DNA of 64,000 nt from Pseudomonas viridiflava (GCF_900590755.1 NZ_UUOC01000053.1:1-64000); one strand, 5' to 3'; positions 39,448-48,506 are shown, counted from the stretch's first letter. Notes: generated by a model not told the origin, from the letters alone. Numbers and translations: made by a program.

Positions 39448-39537
39448 GTGGGACCGGCTTTAGCCGGGAAGGCGGCGCTCCGGACACAGCAAATGCTTCG
39501 GATGTACCGGCCCCTTCCCGGCTAAAGCCGGTCCCAC
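39448..39537. repeat. REP-type paired inverted repeat, family B
   Basis: Same arms as at 7711-7800, between convergent genes. Confidence 0.88.
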
Positions 39538-39558
39538 TGGTGGTCCGCTGGTAACTGT

Positions 39559-40008
39559 TTAACCCGCCCGAAAAATCAGGTAATCCTCCCAGTCATCCTC
39601 GGCCACGGCGTTTTCGCTGACCATGCGCCCGGACTGGGAAATGCGCTCCTGATGCACCGCATCACGATCCCCACACACCAGATGATGCCAAAGCGGCAGG
39701 TCCTTGCCTTCGCTGACCAGACGATAGCCACAGGTCGGCGGCAACCATTTGAACTCGTCAGCCTGGCCCGGCGTGAGCTGGATGCAATCAGGCACTGACG
39801 CGCGGCGATTGCTGTAATCGGTGCACTGGCAGGTTTTCAGGTCCAGCAGTTTGCAGGCGATGCGCGTGTAATAAACGCTGTTGTCGTCCTCGTCCTCAAG
39901 CTTTTGCAGGCAGCACAAGCCACAGCCATCACACAGGGACTCCCACTCAGCACTATCGAGTTGGTTGAGGGTCTTGCGCATCCAGAAAGGTTCGACTTTA
40001 GCGGCCAT
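39559..40008 (-). CDS. YcgN family cysteine cluster protein
   Basis: 149 residues from ATG 40008. An early CDGCGLCC cluster and further cysteines (IACKLL, CQC, PDC, PTCGY) are conserved in YcgN / UPF0260, likely binding a metal or Fe-S centre. Function not known. Confidence 0.88.
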   Translation of the reverse strand: MAAKVEPFWMRKTLNQLDSAEWESLCDGCGLCCLQKLEDEDDNSVYYTRIACKLLDLKTCQCTDYSNRRASVPDCIQLTPGQADEFKWLPPTCGYRLVSEGKDLPLWHHLVCGDRDAVHQERISQSGRMVSENAVAEDDWEDYLIFRAG

Positions 40009-40234
40009 GGGTTCGGGCAATCAGCATCAGGTGGGAAAAGGCCGCCAGTCTAGTGCCACAAGGGCTGTGGGCCAAGCGCTGGCGACTGTCGGTACGCAAG
40101 ACTTGTCATCGGACCAGCGGCGCAGTAGCTTTAGTCCGCTGCTTTGAACGACATCAGCCATACGACATTCGCGATGCCTGCCGTCCACGGCCCACCGCTT
40201 GAGCGTTCTCTCCTCCTCGCCTTTCAGGATTCCC

Positions 40235-40828
40235 ATGAGCACTAACCCACGCGTCGCCGATTACCCTATCGACCCACAGTTCACCGAGCGCTGGTCGCCT
40301 CGTGCTTTCAGTGGCGAAAGCATTCCCGAAGAAACCCTGCTGAGCTTCTTCGAAGCCGCGCGCTGGGCACCGTCGGCTTATAACTCGCAGCCTTGGCGCT
40401 TTCTGTATGCGCGTCGCGACACGCCAAACTGGGAGCGCTACCTGAGCCTGCTCGTCGAGTTCAACCGCAACTGGGCGCAACATGCCTCGGCGCTGGTGAT
40501 TGTGATTTCCAAGACCACCTTCACGGCACCTGGCGCCAGTGAAGAAAGCCCGGCGCTGTGGCACACCTTCGACACCGGCTCGGCCTGGGGCTACTTGGCG
40601 CTGCAAGCAAGCCTGAGCGGCTGGCACACCCACGGCATGGCCGGTTTTGATCAGGATCTGGCCCGCAAGGAGCTGAACATTCCGGAAGGCTACGCGGTGC
40701 ATGCCGCCGTGGCGATCGGCAAGATAGGCGACAAATCGATCCTGCCGGAATTCCTGCAAGGCCGCGAAGCCCCAAGCCCACGCCAGACAGTGGCGCAGAT
40801 CGCGGCGGAAGGTGATTTCAGTCTCTGA
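40235..40828 (+). CDS. Nitroreductase family protein
   Basis: 197 residues. FMN-binding motif RWSPRAFSGESIP, the AARWAPSAYNSQPWRF segment and a C-terminal IGKIGD phosphate loop are typical. These dimeric flavoproteins reduce nitro compounds or quinones using NAD(P)H. The ATG at 40235 follows CAGGATTCCC. Substrate unknown. Confidence 0.9.
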   Translation: MSTNPRVADYPIDPQFTERWSPRAFSGESIPEETLLSFFEAARWAPSAYNSQPWRFLYARRDTPNWERYLSLLVEFNRNWAQHASALVIVISKTTFTAPGASEESPALWHTFDTGSAWGYLALQASLSGWHTHGMAGFDQDLARKELNIPEGYAVHAAVAIGKIGDKSILPEFLQGREAPSPRQTVAQIAAEGDFSL

Positions 40829-40844
40829 CCGATAGAGGCTGCAT

Positions 40845-40934
40845 GTGGGACCGGCTTTAGCCGGGAAGACAACATTTCTGACGACACAACTGTATCGAAG
40901 GCAATGCCCTCTTCCCGGCTAAAGCCGGTCCCAC
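40845..40934. repeat. REP-type paired inverted repeat, family B
   Basis: GTGGGACCGGCTTTAGCCGG and complement, between the convergent nitroreductase and dehydrogenase genes. Confidence 0.88.
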
Positions 40935-40958
40935 AAGTTTCACGCCGAGCGTGAAAGC

Positions 40959-41891
40959 TCAATACCCCCGCGAAAAATCCACTTCCCCGCGCAGTGTCTC
41001 ACCCGCCTCGAACGCTTTGAGGTTCTCCAGAAACAGCCCCACCATCGCCACCGGCGAGGTCGGTGCCGAGCTGTGCCCGGTCAACAACAGGCCCCAGGCG
41101 GTCCAGAATGGATGGCGTTGTGGCAGCGGCTCCTGACGGCAGACGTCGATCACCGCCCCGGCCAGATGGCCTTCCTTGAGCGCTTCCACCAGGTCGGCAT
41201 CAACCACCGCGACACCGCGACCCACGTTGATGAACAAACCGGTGGGCTTGAATCTGGCGAACATCTTCGCGTCGTACAGATCATGAGTTTGCGGCGTGTT
41301 AGGCAGCAGATTGATGACGTAATCCACCTCCCCCACCAGCCGCTCCAGATCGTCCATGCCGCCGACTTCGACAAACGGCGCCTGACTGCGGGCGCTGGAG
41401 GCAATGCCGTAGACCTGCACGCCAAACGGCGCGAGAAACTGGGCAACGCTGAGGCCGATGTCACCTGCACCAACGATCAAGGCCTTGCGGCCCGCCAGAC
41501 TCTGCCCCGGACGGTTATCCCACTTGCGCTCGACCTGACTGACCAGACGCGCCAGCACTTCGCGCTCATGGCCCAGCATGTAAGTCAGAACGAACTCGGC
41601 CATGACCTGGCCGAAGATGCCCACCGCACGGGTCAGGCGATAATCCTGATGCAGTCCATCAGCCAGCAGCGGCGTGATGCCCGCCCAGGTGGCTTGCATC
41701 CAGTTGGGTTTGTGGCCCTGACGCAGCAAGTTGGCCAGCAGGTCAGGCTGACCCAGCCAGATCGGGCAGTCGGCAGCCAGTCGGGACAGCTCGGCAGAGT
41801 CGCCGGTGCTCAGAATTTCGAGCTCCGGGGCCGCCTGACGCAGCAGTTGGGTGTAAGTCGGGTAATCGTTTTCGGCAATCAGAACGCGCAT
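40959..41891 (-). CDS. D-isomer-specific 2-hydroxyacid dehydrogenase
   Basis: 310 residues. Rossmann loop GAGDIG near 143, then the catalytic set Arg (NVGRGVAVV), Glu (CRQEPLP) and His (TGHSSAP). It is close to GhrA/glyoxylate-hydroxypyruvate reductase types; the exact substrate is not defined. AAGG precedes the ATG. Confidence 0.87.
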   Translation of the reverse strand: MRVLIAENDYPTYTQLLRQAAPELEILSTGDSAELSRLAADCPIWLGQPDLLANLLRQGHKPNWMQATWAGITPLLADGLHQDYRLTRAVGIFGQVMAEFVLTYMLGHEREVLARLVSQVERKWDNRPGQSLAGRKALIVGAGDIGLSVAQFLAPFGVQVYGIASSARSQAPFVEVGGMDDLERLVGEVDYVINLLPNTPQTHDLYDAKMFARFKPTGLFINVGRGVAVVDADLVEALKEGHLAGAVIDVCRQEPLPQRHPFWTAWGLLLTGHSSAPTSPVAMVGLFLENLKAFEAGETLRGEVDFSRGY

Positions 41892-42000
41892 GGTTTAAAC
41901 CTTAAAAACTGAACATGCGGCCGATGCCTGGTGGGGCGCGGTGAGGCCCGCGTCTCATGCACCAGTCACGGCCTGGTAACCCGGTGACAGGTCAACTGCT

Positions 42001-42294
42001 TTACATTGGGTCGTTGCGGCGCAGCAACTCTTCAGGAAGGTGCTCGATGTACTCGTCTTCCGCCGGCGGCATCTGCAGGTGATAGCCCTGCTTGTCGAGG
42101 TTTTCCAAGACCAGATTGATGTCTTCGCGGGCCAGCGCACGCTCGGGGCTCAACACCAGATCGAACGCATGGCGTGCCTTGCCGAAAGCGGTCATCAATT
42201 CAGGCGGGACGCGCTTGAGTTCGTCACTCTTGAGCACGTAGAGGTACATGCCGCTGCGCTTGCTGCTGTGGTAAATCGAACAAATACGTTTCAA
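42001..42294 (-). CDS. ycgL: YcgL domain protein
   Basis: 97 residues from a TTG start at 42294 that overlaps the stop of the RNase D gene (TTGA); CCGGAGAACAGCC gives the ribosome site. The opening KRICSIYHSSKRSGMYLYV matches the YcgL family, short alpha+beta proteins beside rnd in many gamma-proteobacteria. Role unknown. Confidence 0.9.
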   Translation of the reverse strand: MKRICSIYHSSKRSGMYLYVLKSDELKRVPPELMTAFGKARHAFDLVLSPERALAREDINLVLENLDKQGYHLQMPPAEDEYIEHLPEELLRRNDPM

Positions 42295-43424
42295 GGCTGT
42301 TCTCCGGCATTGGCCAGGCTGTCGAGCAGGGCCTGACCCATCAACTCGCGGCGCCAGCCACGCAGCGAATCGGGCAAATGATAGGGACCATCAGGGAAAC
42401 CGGTTTTGAGCACCGCTTCGAGGGTCTTTTTACGCAACATCAATTCCGGCGCCATATCCAGCTGTTCGGCATAGCGCTGGCCAGTGGCACGCAGGGTTTT
42501 GATCACAGCCGCAGCCTCGATGGGCAGCGGTTCCGGCAGAGCGGGCGGCCATTGCTCCGGCGGCACGCTGCCAGAGGTTTTGATCAGGTCGAGGATAAAC
42601 TCGCCATCCTGACGAACCGTTTTAGGGTGCATGTCGTCGATCTTGGCCAGCGCCGCGAGCGTGTCCGGCTGGGTTCTGGCCAACGGCCAAAGCGAGTGTT
42701 CACGCACGATCCGGTTACGAGGCACATTACGAGCGCGGGCTTCGCGCTCACGCCAGGCGCAGAGCTCACGCAGGACTGCCAACTGGGCACGGGACAGTTT
42801 CCAGGCCAGTTTGGCATCGCGGTACAACTCGTAAGGGTCGACTTCGCGACGCAGGTTGGCGACCAGTTCGGCACCATCCTCCAGCAGCCAGGTGTATTTT
42901 TCGTCCGAGAGGCGCGGGCGCAAGATGGCGTACAGCTCGGCCAGATGCACGGCGTCTTCGGCGGCGTAGCTGATCTGGGTTTCCGACAACGGACGCTGCA
43001 GCCAGTCGGAGCGGGTTTCGCCCTTGGGCAGGTCGATGTTCAGGACGTCTTGCACCAGACGCGAGTAACCCATCGAGAAGCCGATGTTCAGGTACGCGGC
43101 GGCCAACTGGGTATCGAACAGCGGCACCGGCAGGCTGCCGGTCAGGCGCAACAGGACTTCCAGATCTTCGCTACAGGCGTGAACCACCTTGATAACGTCA
43201 GGATTTTCCAGCAACGCCGACAACGGCCGCCAGTCATTGATCAATAGCGGGTCGATCAGCCAGGCCTTGGAACCGTCGCCAATCTGCAGCAACGCCGCGA
43301 TCGGGTAAAAAGTGTCGACCCGCATGAACTCGGTGTCGAGGGCGACAAAGGGCAGTGACTGCCACTGAGCGCAATGCAGGGCGAGGCTGTCGTCGTCGCG
43401 AATCCAGTGAATATCGATGGCCAC
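42291..43424 (-). CDS. rnd: Ribonuclease D
   Basis: 377 residues from a GTG start preceded by AAGGGAGAG. The DEDDy exonuclease motif DTE is at Asp30-Glu32, and the third acidic motif with tyrosine is in the SYAAEDAVHLAELY region. Two HRDC domains follow (about 210-290 and 300-370). RNase D trims the 3' ends of tRNA precursors and other small RNAs. It is coupled to ycgL by overlap. Confidence 0.93.
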   Translation of the reverse strand: MAIDIHWIRDDDSLALHCAQWQSLPFVALDTEFMRVDTFYPIAALLQIGDGSKAWLIDPLLINDWRPLSALLENPDVIKVVHACSEDLEVLLRLTGSLPVPLFDTQLAAAYLNIGFSMGYSRLVQDVLNIDLPKGETRSDWLQRPLSETQISYAAEDAVHLAELYAILRPRLSDEKYTWLLEDGAELVANLRREVDPYELYRDAKLAWKLSRAQLAVLRELCAWREREARARNVPRNRIVREHSLWPLARTQPDTLAALAKIDDMHPKTVRQDGEFILDLIKTSGSVPPEQWPPALPEPLPIEAAAVIKTLRATGQRYAEQLDMAPELMLRKKTLEAVLKTGFPDGPYHLPDSLRGWRRELMGQALLDSLANAGEQP

Positions 43425-43565
43425 ACGGCTCTCCCTTGAAGAATGGCGCGCAGTATATATCGGCATCGGCCTGTACCGCGCATCCGTCCTACAAGTCTTG
43501 AACATCTTCATCTAGCGCGTACAGCTATATCCGGCCAAAAATGACCGTTGATCGGATCCACCCGG

Positions 43566-44201
43566 TCAAAACACCAACTGACCCTGTTCGGCGATTTGCA
43601 GGGTTACCCGCTCCAGACGCAGCAGAAACTCCTTGCGAGCCTTGCCGCCGCCGTAGCCGGTCAATGAACCATCAGCGCCGATGACCCGATGGCAAGGCAG
43701 AACGATGGACATACGATTGCTCCCATTGGCAAGTCCTACAGCGCGACTGCCGCCTGGCTTACCCAATAACAGGGCGATTTCGCCATAGGTGCAGGTCGTG
43801 CCATACGGCACCTGACGTAACGCATCCCACACTTGATTCTGAAAAATACTGCCGGGTGTGTGGAGCGGGACTTCAAAGCGGGTCAGGCTGCCGTCGAAGT
43901 AACGCTTGAGTTCGTCCTCGATCTGATTCAGCTGCGCACTTTCGCCCGCGCCGATCAGGTAGCCGTAGCGGCTACGCAGCTCTTCTATTTCGCGCATCAG
44001 GATCGGCCGATCAAGGAATTCCAGCATCACCAGCCCGCGCCGTTCCGCCATGGCCAGCATCGGCCCTAGAGGTGTGTGCAGCGTTTTGAAATACAGGGGC
44101 TCGCCAGTGGAAGGTTTTGCGGGCCGGGTACTGAGCAGGGTTTTCAAGGCGGCGCTGAAAGCGATGATCTGCTCGGCGCCGGTGTCGGTGAATCCTTCCA
44201 A
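43566..44201 (-). CDS. ogt: Methylated-DNA--protein-cysteine methyltransferase
   Basis: 211 residues from TTG 44201. The acceptor Cys170 is in the intact PCHRV motif, and the HTH recognition region (YGTTCTYGEIA) and the GGGKARKEFLLRLE tail are normal. It removes methyl groups from O6-methylguanine and is used up once. Starting further upstream would read into the REP element at 44229. The TTG has AGGAG seven bases before it, so TTG decides the start. The N-terminus is about 35-40 residues longer than many Ogt proteins. Confidence 0.9.
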   Translation of the reverse strand: MEGFTDTGAEQIIAFSAALKTLLSTRPAKPSTGEPLYFKTLHTPLGPMLAMAERRGLVMLEFLDRPILMREIEELRSRYGYLIGAGESAQLNQIEDELKRYFDGSLTRFEVPLHTPGSIFQNQVWDALRQVPYGTTCTYGEIALLLGKPGGSRAVGLANGSNRMSIVLPCHRVIGADGSLTGYGGGKARKEFLLRLERVTLQIAEQGQLVF

Positions 44202-44208
44202 TGCGTGT

Positions 44209-44213
44209 CTCCT
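44209..44213 (-). promoter_or_regulatory. Ribosome binding site deciding the TTG start of ogt
   Basis: AGGAG on the minus strand, seven bases before TTG 44201-44199. No ATG or GTG in this frame has a comparable site between here and the conserved core. Confidence 0.65.
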
Positions 44214-44228
44214 GTGTTTCGGGCAGAT

Positions 44229-44319
44229 CTGTTGGAGCGAGGCTTGCCCGCGAATCAGGCACCTCGGAATGTCAGGCACACCGAGTTGTACTCTTCGCGG
44301 GCAAGCCTCGCTCCAACAG
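44229..44319. repeat. REP-type paired inverted repeat, family D
   Basis: CTGTTGGAGCGAGGCTTGCC and complement GCAAGCCTCGCTCCAACAG, matching the copy at 20775-20868. Confidence 0.88.
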
Positions 44320-44344
44320 ATCCCGTACGCAAGTTAACTCCATA

Positions 44345-44383
44345 AAAAAAGCCGCGACATGCAGGCATGTCGCGGCTTTTTAG
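44345..44383 (-). terminator. Rho-independent terminator of the malic enzyme gene
   Basis: The stem AAAAAGCCGCGACATG / CATGTCGCGGCTTTTT has a 2-4-base loop and T-runs on both strands, 20 bases after the malic enzyme stop on the minus strand. Confidence 0.9.
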
Positions 44384-44402
44384 CTAACCCGTCGGTCCGC
44401 GA

Positions 44403-46091
44403 TCAAACCGCGCTGCGACGATACGCGCGGTAGTTCGGCTGCCAGAAGTTACGCTGAATCGCTTCGACCAGAAACTCCTCAGTGGTTTCCAGCGCCACGC
44501 CATCAGCCTGAGCCTGTTTGGCAACGGCCAGAGCAATCTTCTTGCTGACGTCCTGAATCTCCTTCAACGGCGGCAGCACAGCGTCGCCCTTGCCAGTGAC
44601 CATTGGCGAGCATTCAGCCAGCGCGTTGGACGCTGCCATCAGCATTTTGTCGGAGATGCGCGTGGCTTTTGCCGCGATCACACCCAGACCAATGCCAGGG
44701 AAGATGTAGGAGTTGTTGCACTGAGCGATGTGGAAAGTGCGATCGCCTACAGTCACCGGAGCAAATGGACTACCGGTAGCGACCAACGCATCGCCATTGG
44801 TCCAGGTCAGGACTTCCTGCGGCGTGACTTCAACTTTCGAAGTCGGGTTGGACAGCGGCATCACCAGCGGCTTGGCGCAATGCTTGTGCATTTCGCGGAT
44901 GACCTGCTCGGTGAAAAGCCCACGCTGCCCGGACACACCGATCAATACCGTCGGTTTGCCATTGCTGACCACGTCCAGCAGCTCAGGATAACCCGCGCCA
45001 CTCGACCAGCCCGCCACGTCACCGGCTTTCTGAGCCAGGTTCTTCTGGAAGTCCAGCAGGTTGTCCATGCTGTCGGTCAGCAGGCCGAAGCGGTCGACCA
45101 TCATCACCCGCTTGCGGGCTTCGGCTTCGCTCAAGCCTTCGATCACCATGGCGGCGATGATGTGCTCGGCGATCCCGCAACCGGCGGAACCGGCGCCGAG
45201 GAACACCACCCGCTGCTGACCGAGGGTTTCGTTCTTGGCTTTACAGGCCGCGAGCAAGGTGCCGACGGCAACCGACGCAGTGCCCTGAATGTCATCGTTG
45301 AAGCAGCACAGCTCGTCGCGATACTTGTCCAGCAACGGCATGGCGTTGGTCTGGGCGAAGTCTTCGAACTGCAACAGCACGTCCGGCCAGCGACGCTGCA
45401 CCGCTTCGATGAACAGCGCGACGAAATCTTCGTATTCCTTGCCCGTCACACGCTTGTTGCGCCAGCCCATGTACATCGGGTCGTCGAGCAGTTCCTGATT
45501 GTTGGTGCCGACGTCCAGCACGATAGGCAGCGTGTAAGCCGGGCTGATCCCGCCACAGGCGGTGTACAGCGACAACTTGCCGATTGGAATGCCCATGCCG
45601 CCGATGCCTTGGTCGCCCAGACCGAGAATGCGCTCGCTGTCGGTGACAACGATGATCTTGATGCGGTCCTTGGTGGCGCTGCGCAGGATGTCATCGATGC
45701 GGTCGCGTTCCGGGTAGGAAATGAACAGACCACGGTGCGTGCGGTAGATCTTGGAGAATTCCTGACACGCCTGGCCCACGGTCGGCGTGTAGATGATCGG
45801 CAGCATTTCATCCAGGTGGGAATCCAGCAGGCGGAAGAACAACGTTTCGTTGTTGTCCTGGATCGAACGCAGGTACACATGCTTGTCCAGATCGCTGGCG
45901 CACTGGGTGTACTGGCTGTAAACCCGCGCGACTTGTTCTTCGATCGTCTCTACGTTCTGCGGCAGCAGCCCGATCAGATTGAACTCAACCCGCTCTTGCG
46001 GGGTAAAAGCACTGCCTTTATTCAACAGGGGCATTTCCAGCAGCGAAGGGCCGGCATAGGAAATATATAAAGGTCGCGAAGTCTTGGTCAT
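44403..46091 (-). CDS. maeA: NAD-dependent malic enzyme
   Basis: 562 residues, the long form found in E. coli SfcA/MaeA. It converts malate to pyruvate, CO2 and NADH. The N-terminal malic domain has the YTPTVGQACQ segment, and residues about 275-540 form the NAD fold with GAGSAGCGIAEH. FEDFAQTNA and NDDIQGTA carry the metal- and malate-binding acids. A monocistronic unit with its own terminator. Confidence 0.94.
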   Translation of the reverse strand: MTKTSRPLYISYAGPSLLEMPLLNKGSAFTPQERVEFNLIGLLPQNVETIEEQVARVYSQYTQCASDLDKHVYLRSIQDNNETLFFRLLDSHLDEMLPIIYTPTVGQACQEFSKIYRTHRGLFISYPERDRIDDILRSATKDRIKIIVVTDSERILGLGDQGIGGMGIPIGKLSLYTACGGISPAYTLPIVLDVGTNNQELLDDPMYMGWRNKRVTGKEYEDFVALFIEAVQRRWPDVLLQFEDFAQTNAMPLLDKYRDELCCFNDDIQGTASVAVGTLLAACKAKNETLGQQRVVFLGAGSAGCGIAEHIIAAMVIEGLSEAEARKRVMMVDRFGLLTDSMDNLLDFQKNLAQKAGDVAGWSSGAGYPELLDVVSNGKPTVLIGVSGQRGLFTEQVIREMHKHCAKPLVMPLSNPTSKVEVTPQEVLTWTNGDALVATGSPFAPVTVGDRTFHIAQCNNSYIFPGIGLGVIAAKATRISDKMLMAASNALAECSPMVTGKGDAVLPPLKEIQDVSKKIALAVAKQAQADGVALETTEEFLVEAIQRNFWQPNYRAYRRSAV

Positions 46092-46463
46092 TTTCAGTTA
46101 TCGCCTTTTCTCGTCTACTCGTATTCAGTCCGTACAACCAGGGCCGGCAACCCGGAATCTCCTCATGGAGCGCATCAGGGCCAGCCCCGAAAAAATCGGG
46201 GTCGTGAAATCAAGGTGCATATCTTACTCGCGCAAAATCGTGTTGCGACAATTTGACGCTACTACATGGCGAAAGGATGGCAAAAAAGGGAGTCGCGGCG
46301 CCGACGGCTGCTGGGTAGACTCTGATTTGTCGCAGGATATGTAGCGAATGCGAAACATGTAGGAGCCAACGTGTTGGCGAGCCGTGGTAATGGTGCGATC
46401 AGATACATCGCCTCGCCAACAAGTTGGCTCCTACAGAACCTCATTACCAACCCGAGGTAACTC
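46092..46463. other. Divergent intergenic region between malic enzyme and HAD phosphatase
   Basis: About 370 bases without a gene. It holds a small hairpin (CCCCG-N7-CGGGG, 46186-46202) and the family E REP pair at 46358-46435. No clear promoter is seen. Confidence 0.5.
46358..46435. repeat. REP-type paired inverted repeat, family E
   Basis: TGTAGGAGCCAACGTGTTGG and its near-complement CCAACAAGTTGGCTCCTACA. Only copy of this family in the window. Confidence 0.85.
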
Positions 46464-47159
46464 ATGCTCAACAACCGACGCTTCGCGGCCTTCCTGTTCG
46501 ACATGGACGGCACGCTGCTCAACTCCATCGTCGCCGCCGAACGGGTCTGGAGTGATTGGGCGCAGAAGCATGGGCTGGATGTCATGAGTTTCCTGCCGAC
46601 CATCCACGGCGTGCGCTGCATCGACACCATTCGCAACCTGAACCTGCCGGGCGTCGATCCGGAGTTGGAAGCCGCAGCCATTTCCCAGGCCGAAATCGAC
46701 GATGTGGAAGGCGTGATCGAAGTCGCAGACGCTGCCCGCCTCCTCGCGTCACTACCACCAGAACGCTGGGCCATTGTCACCTCAGCCCCACGCGCTCTTG
46801 CTGAAGCCCGGCTGAAAGCTGCTGGCCTGAAATTGCCAATCAACATCGTCACTGCAGAAGACGTCAGCCAGGGCAAACCTGCCCCCGACTGCTTTCTGCT
46901 AGCGGCCAAACGCCTGGGAGTCGATCCCAAAGACTGCCTGGTCTTCGAAGACGCCCCAGCCGGAATCGCCGCCGCAGAAGCAGCGGGTGCGAGTGTGGTG
47001 GTGATCACTGCCACTCATGAACATGAGATGGACACGCCGCATGGGACGCTGCCGAGTTATGAAGGGGTGACTGTTGTGGTGGATGCTGGGGGGCTAAGTC
47101 TTGTTCGAAACCGAACTGCCGGCGCCGCTAACCGACACTCAACTGAGCAGCCTGACTAA
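46464..47159 (+). CDS. HAD-superfamily sugar-phosphatase-like hydrolase
   Basis: 231 residues. HAD motif I FDMDGTLLNS, motif II TSAP, motif III lysine in SQGKPAPDCF and motif IV FEDAPAG. The arrangement with an alpha-helical cap after residue 18 is like beta-phosphoglucomutase-type sugar phosphatases (YfbT group). The last 21 bases overlap the end of the convergent small coiled-coil gene. Confidence 0.88.
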   Translation: MLNNRRFAAFLFDMDGTLLNSIVAAERVWSDWAQKHGLDVMSFLPTIHGVRCIDTIRNLNLPGVDPELEAAAISQAEIDDVEGVIEVADAARLLASLPPERWAIVTSAPRALAEARLKAAGLKLPINIVTAEDVSQGKPAPDCFLLAAKRLGVDPKDCLVFEDAPAGIAAAEAAGASVVVITATHEHEMDTPHGTLPSYEGVTVVVDAGGLSLVRNRTAGAANRHSTEQPD

Positions 47160-47402
47160 TAACAGTGTCGCCGTGGACACTGCACCCATCATCCCCATGG
47201 CGATGGCAACGGGGTACCAGAAGGTCTCGCGACTCAGCTTGCCCGCCTCAGCTCTGAGCTTATCCCTCTCTGCACTGAGCTTATGCGTCTCACTGCCAAG
47301 CTTGTCAGCCTCAAGAGCGAGCTTGAGGGATTCAAGTACCATCTTGTTGATCTCAGCTCGGGTTTTTTCGATCTCGACATCACTCATAGCGTATTCCTGC
47401 AT
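47139..47402 (-). CDS. Small heptad-repeat coiled-coil protein with a C-terminal membrane anchor
   Basis: 87 residues. Lys-Leu pairs recur exactly every seven residues at 27-28, 34-35, 41-42, 48-49 and 55-56, with acidic or basic residues between (ADKLGSE, THKLSAE, RDKLRAE), a perfect tandem heptad. Residues about 61-85 form one membrane helix. ATG 47402 follows AGGAAAAG; an ATG at 47387 also has AGGA before it. It overlaps the convergent HAD gene by 21 bases. I recognise no family; it looks like a tail-anchored coiled coil in the inner membrane. Confidence 0.7.
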   Translation of the reverse strand: MQEYAMSDVEIEKTRAEINKMVLESLKLALEADKLGSETHKLSAERDKLRAEAGKLSRETFWYPVAIAMGMMGAVSTATLLLVRLLS

Positions 47403-47640
47403 GGACTTTTCCTGAAATGAGCATCGAATTATTCGCTGCTCTGAACGTGCCCGGCGAAGTGGCTACGGGGATCAACGTTCATTTTCCGCCAATTCCATTT
47501 GGCCGCTGCGGTAGATATTTACGGCTTACAATTTTGACTGTCAACCGCTCAAAACAAGCCAGGCACAGGCCCCATGACCTGTAAAACCCCCAGCCTTAGG
47601 CCACCAAAAGCCATATTCAAGCGGCGCGGACAATCACTCA

Positions 47641-47664
47641 AGTTGTGACCGTTTGCTCACAACT
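47641..47664. promoter_or_regulatory. Perfect inverted repeat AGTTGTGA-N8-TCACAACT
   Basis: 8-base arms at 47641-47648 and 47657-47664. It contains TGTGA and TCACA as in CRP/Vfr sites, but with 8 instead of 6 bases between, so it is probably another dimeric regulator's site. It lies about 145 bases before the pentapeptide-repeat gene. Confidence 0.5.
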
Positions 47665-47674
47665 CCATCAACCA

Positions 47675-47688
47675 AGTCAATATTGACT
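47675..47688. promoter_or_regulatory. Perfect 14-base palindrome AGTCAATATTGACT
   Basis: A gapless palindrome 10 bases after the first inverted repeat. Likely an operator; the regulator is not in the window as far as can be seen. Confidence 0.5.
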
Positions 47689-47807
47689 CGATCGGTACCC
47701 CAGAGCACCATCCCGTGGTTTGGAAGCCCGTGGTTCCTCCTTGCGAGAGTCAGCCCGACCCGCTATTGCCATCGCTGGATAGCTTCCCTGTACCCCGAGG
47801 AGGGGAA

Positions 47808-48506
47808 ATGCGACCTGAAAATGACTACGTGACGTTGGGTGCCGAACAGCTGGAAGAGGCTTCCCTGGCTGAACTGATAGCCAGTCACAACCAGCCCCTA
47901 TGGCTCACCGCGGTCGACTTCAGCGGGCAGAATCTTTCACGGCTTGACCTGCGCGGCATCCGCTTCGAGCGGTGCCTGTTTGCAGGAACCGATCTGACCG
48001 CCGCCGACCTTTCCGACACAGACTGGCGAAATTGCAGAGCAGCCCAAGCCGTGTTCCGATCGGCAACTCTGGAAGACGCTCGATTCTCCAATTCGGACCT
48101 CAACAACAGCCTCTGGCAGCGCAGCAAATTGGCCCATGCGACGTTCGAAGGTTGCAAGCTGACGGGCGCCAACTTTGCCGACACTGCAACACTCGGCCTG
48201 AGCTTTAAAGACTGCGTGCTGCGCAGCGCGTGTCTGTCCGGTATTTCTTTTTATAAAACCGAACTGCATAACCTGGATTTCGCTGACGCCGATTTAAGTT
48301 ACTGCGACTTCCGCCACGCCGTGTTTGTCGACGGCGGCAGCCTGTCCATGGCGCGGGTGAATAATGCGCGCTTTGACCAGGCCGACCTGCGAGAGGCCAG
48401 CTTGCATGGCCTACGCCTGACCGATGCCAAGCTGTTCAAGGGCGCAACCATCTCCAAGAGCCAGGCGACGATGCTGCTGGCGGGGTTGGGGCTTGAAGTG
48501 CTGTAG
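47808..48506 (+). CDS. Pentapeptide-repeat protein
   Basis: 232 residues from ATG 47808, with a strong GAGGAGGGG before it; a reading further upstream lacks such a site. From residue about 40 the protein is a run of A(D/N)LXX-like pentapeptides (for example FSGQNLSRLDLRGIRFERC, LTAADLSDTDW, LTGANFADTAT, ADLSYCDFRHA). This predicts a right-handed square helix. Some such proteins (Qnr, MfpA) imitate DNA and shield gyrase, but most have unknown roles. Confidence 0.88.
   Translation: MRPENDYVTLGAEQLEEASLAELIASHNQPLWLTAVDFSGQNLSRLDLRGIRFERCLFAGTDLTAADLSDTDWRNCRAAQAVFRSATLEDARFSNSDLNNSLWQRSKLAHATFEGCKLTGANFADTATLGLSFKDCVLRSACLSGISFYKTELHNLDFADADLSYCDFRHAVFVDGGSLSMARVNNARFDQADLREASLHGLRLTDAKLFKGATISKSQATMLLAGLGLEVL

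Larger units (their letters stand above)
47403..47807. other. Intergenic region upstream of the pentapeptide-repeat gene, with two palindromes
   Basis: About 400 bases without a gene. It contains the two perfect palindromes at 47641-47664 and 47675-47688. The rest shows no structure I recognise. Confidence 0.55.

Noticed and set aside
47641..47664. CRP/Vfr site
   Set aside because: TGTGA and TCACA are there but 8 bases apart instead of 6, so it was recorded only as an unassigned inverted repeat.
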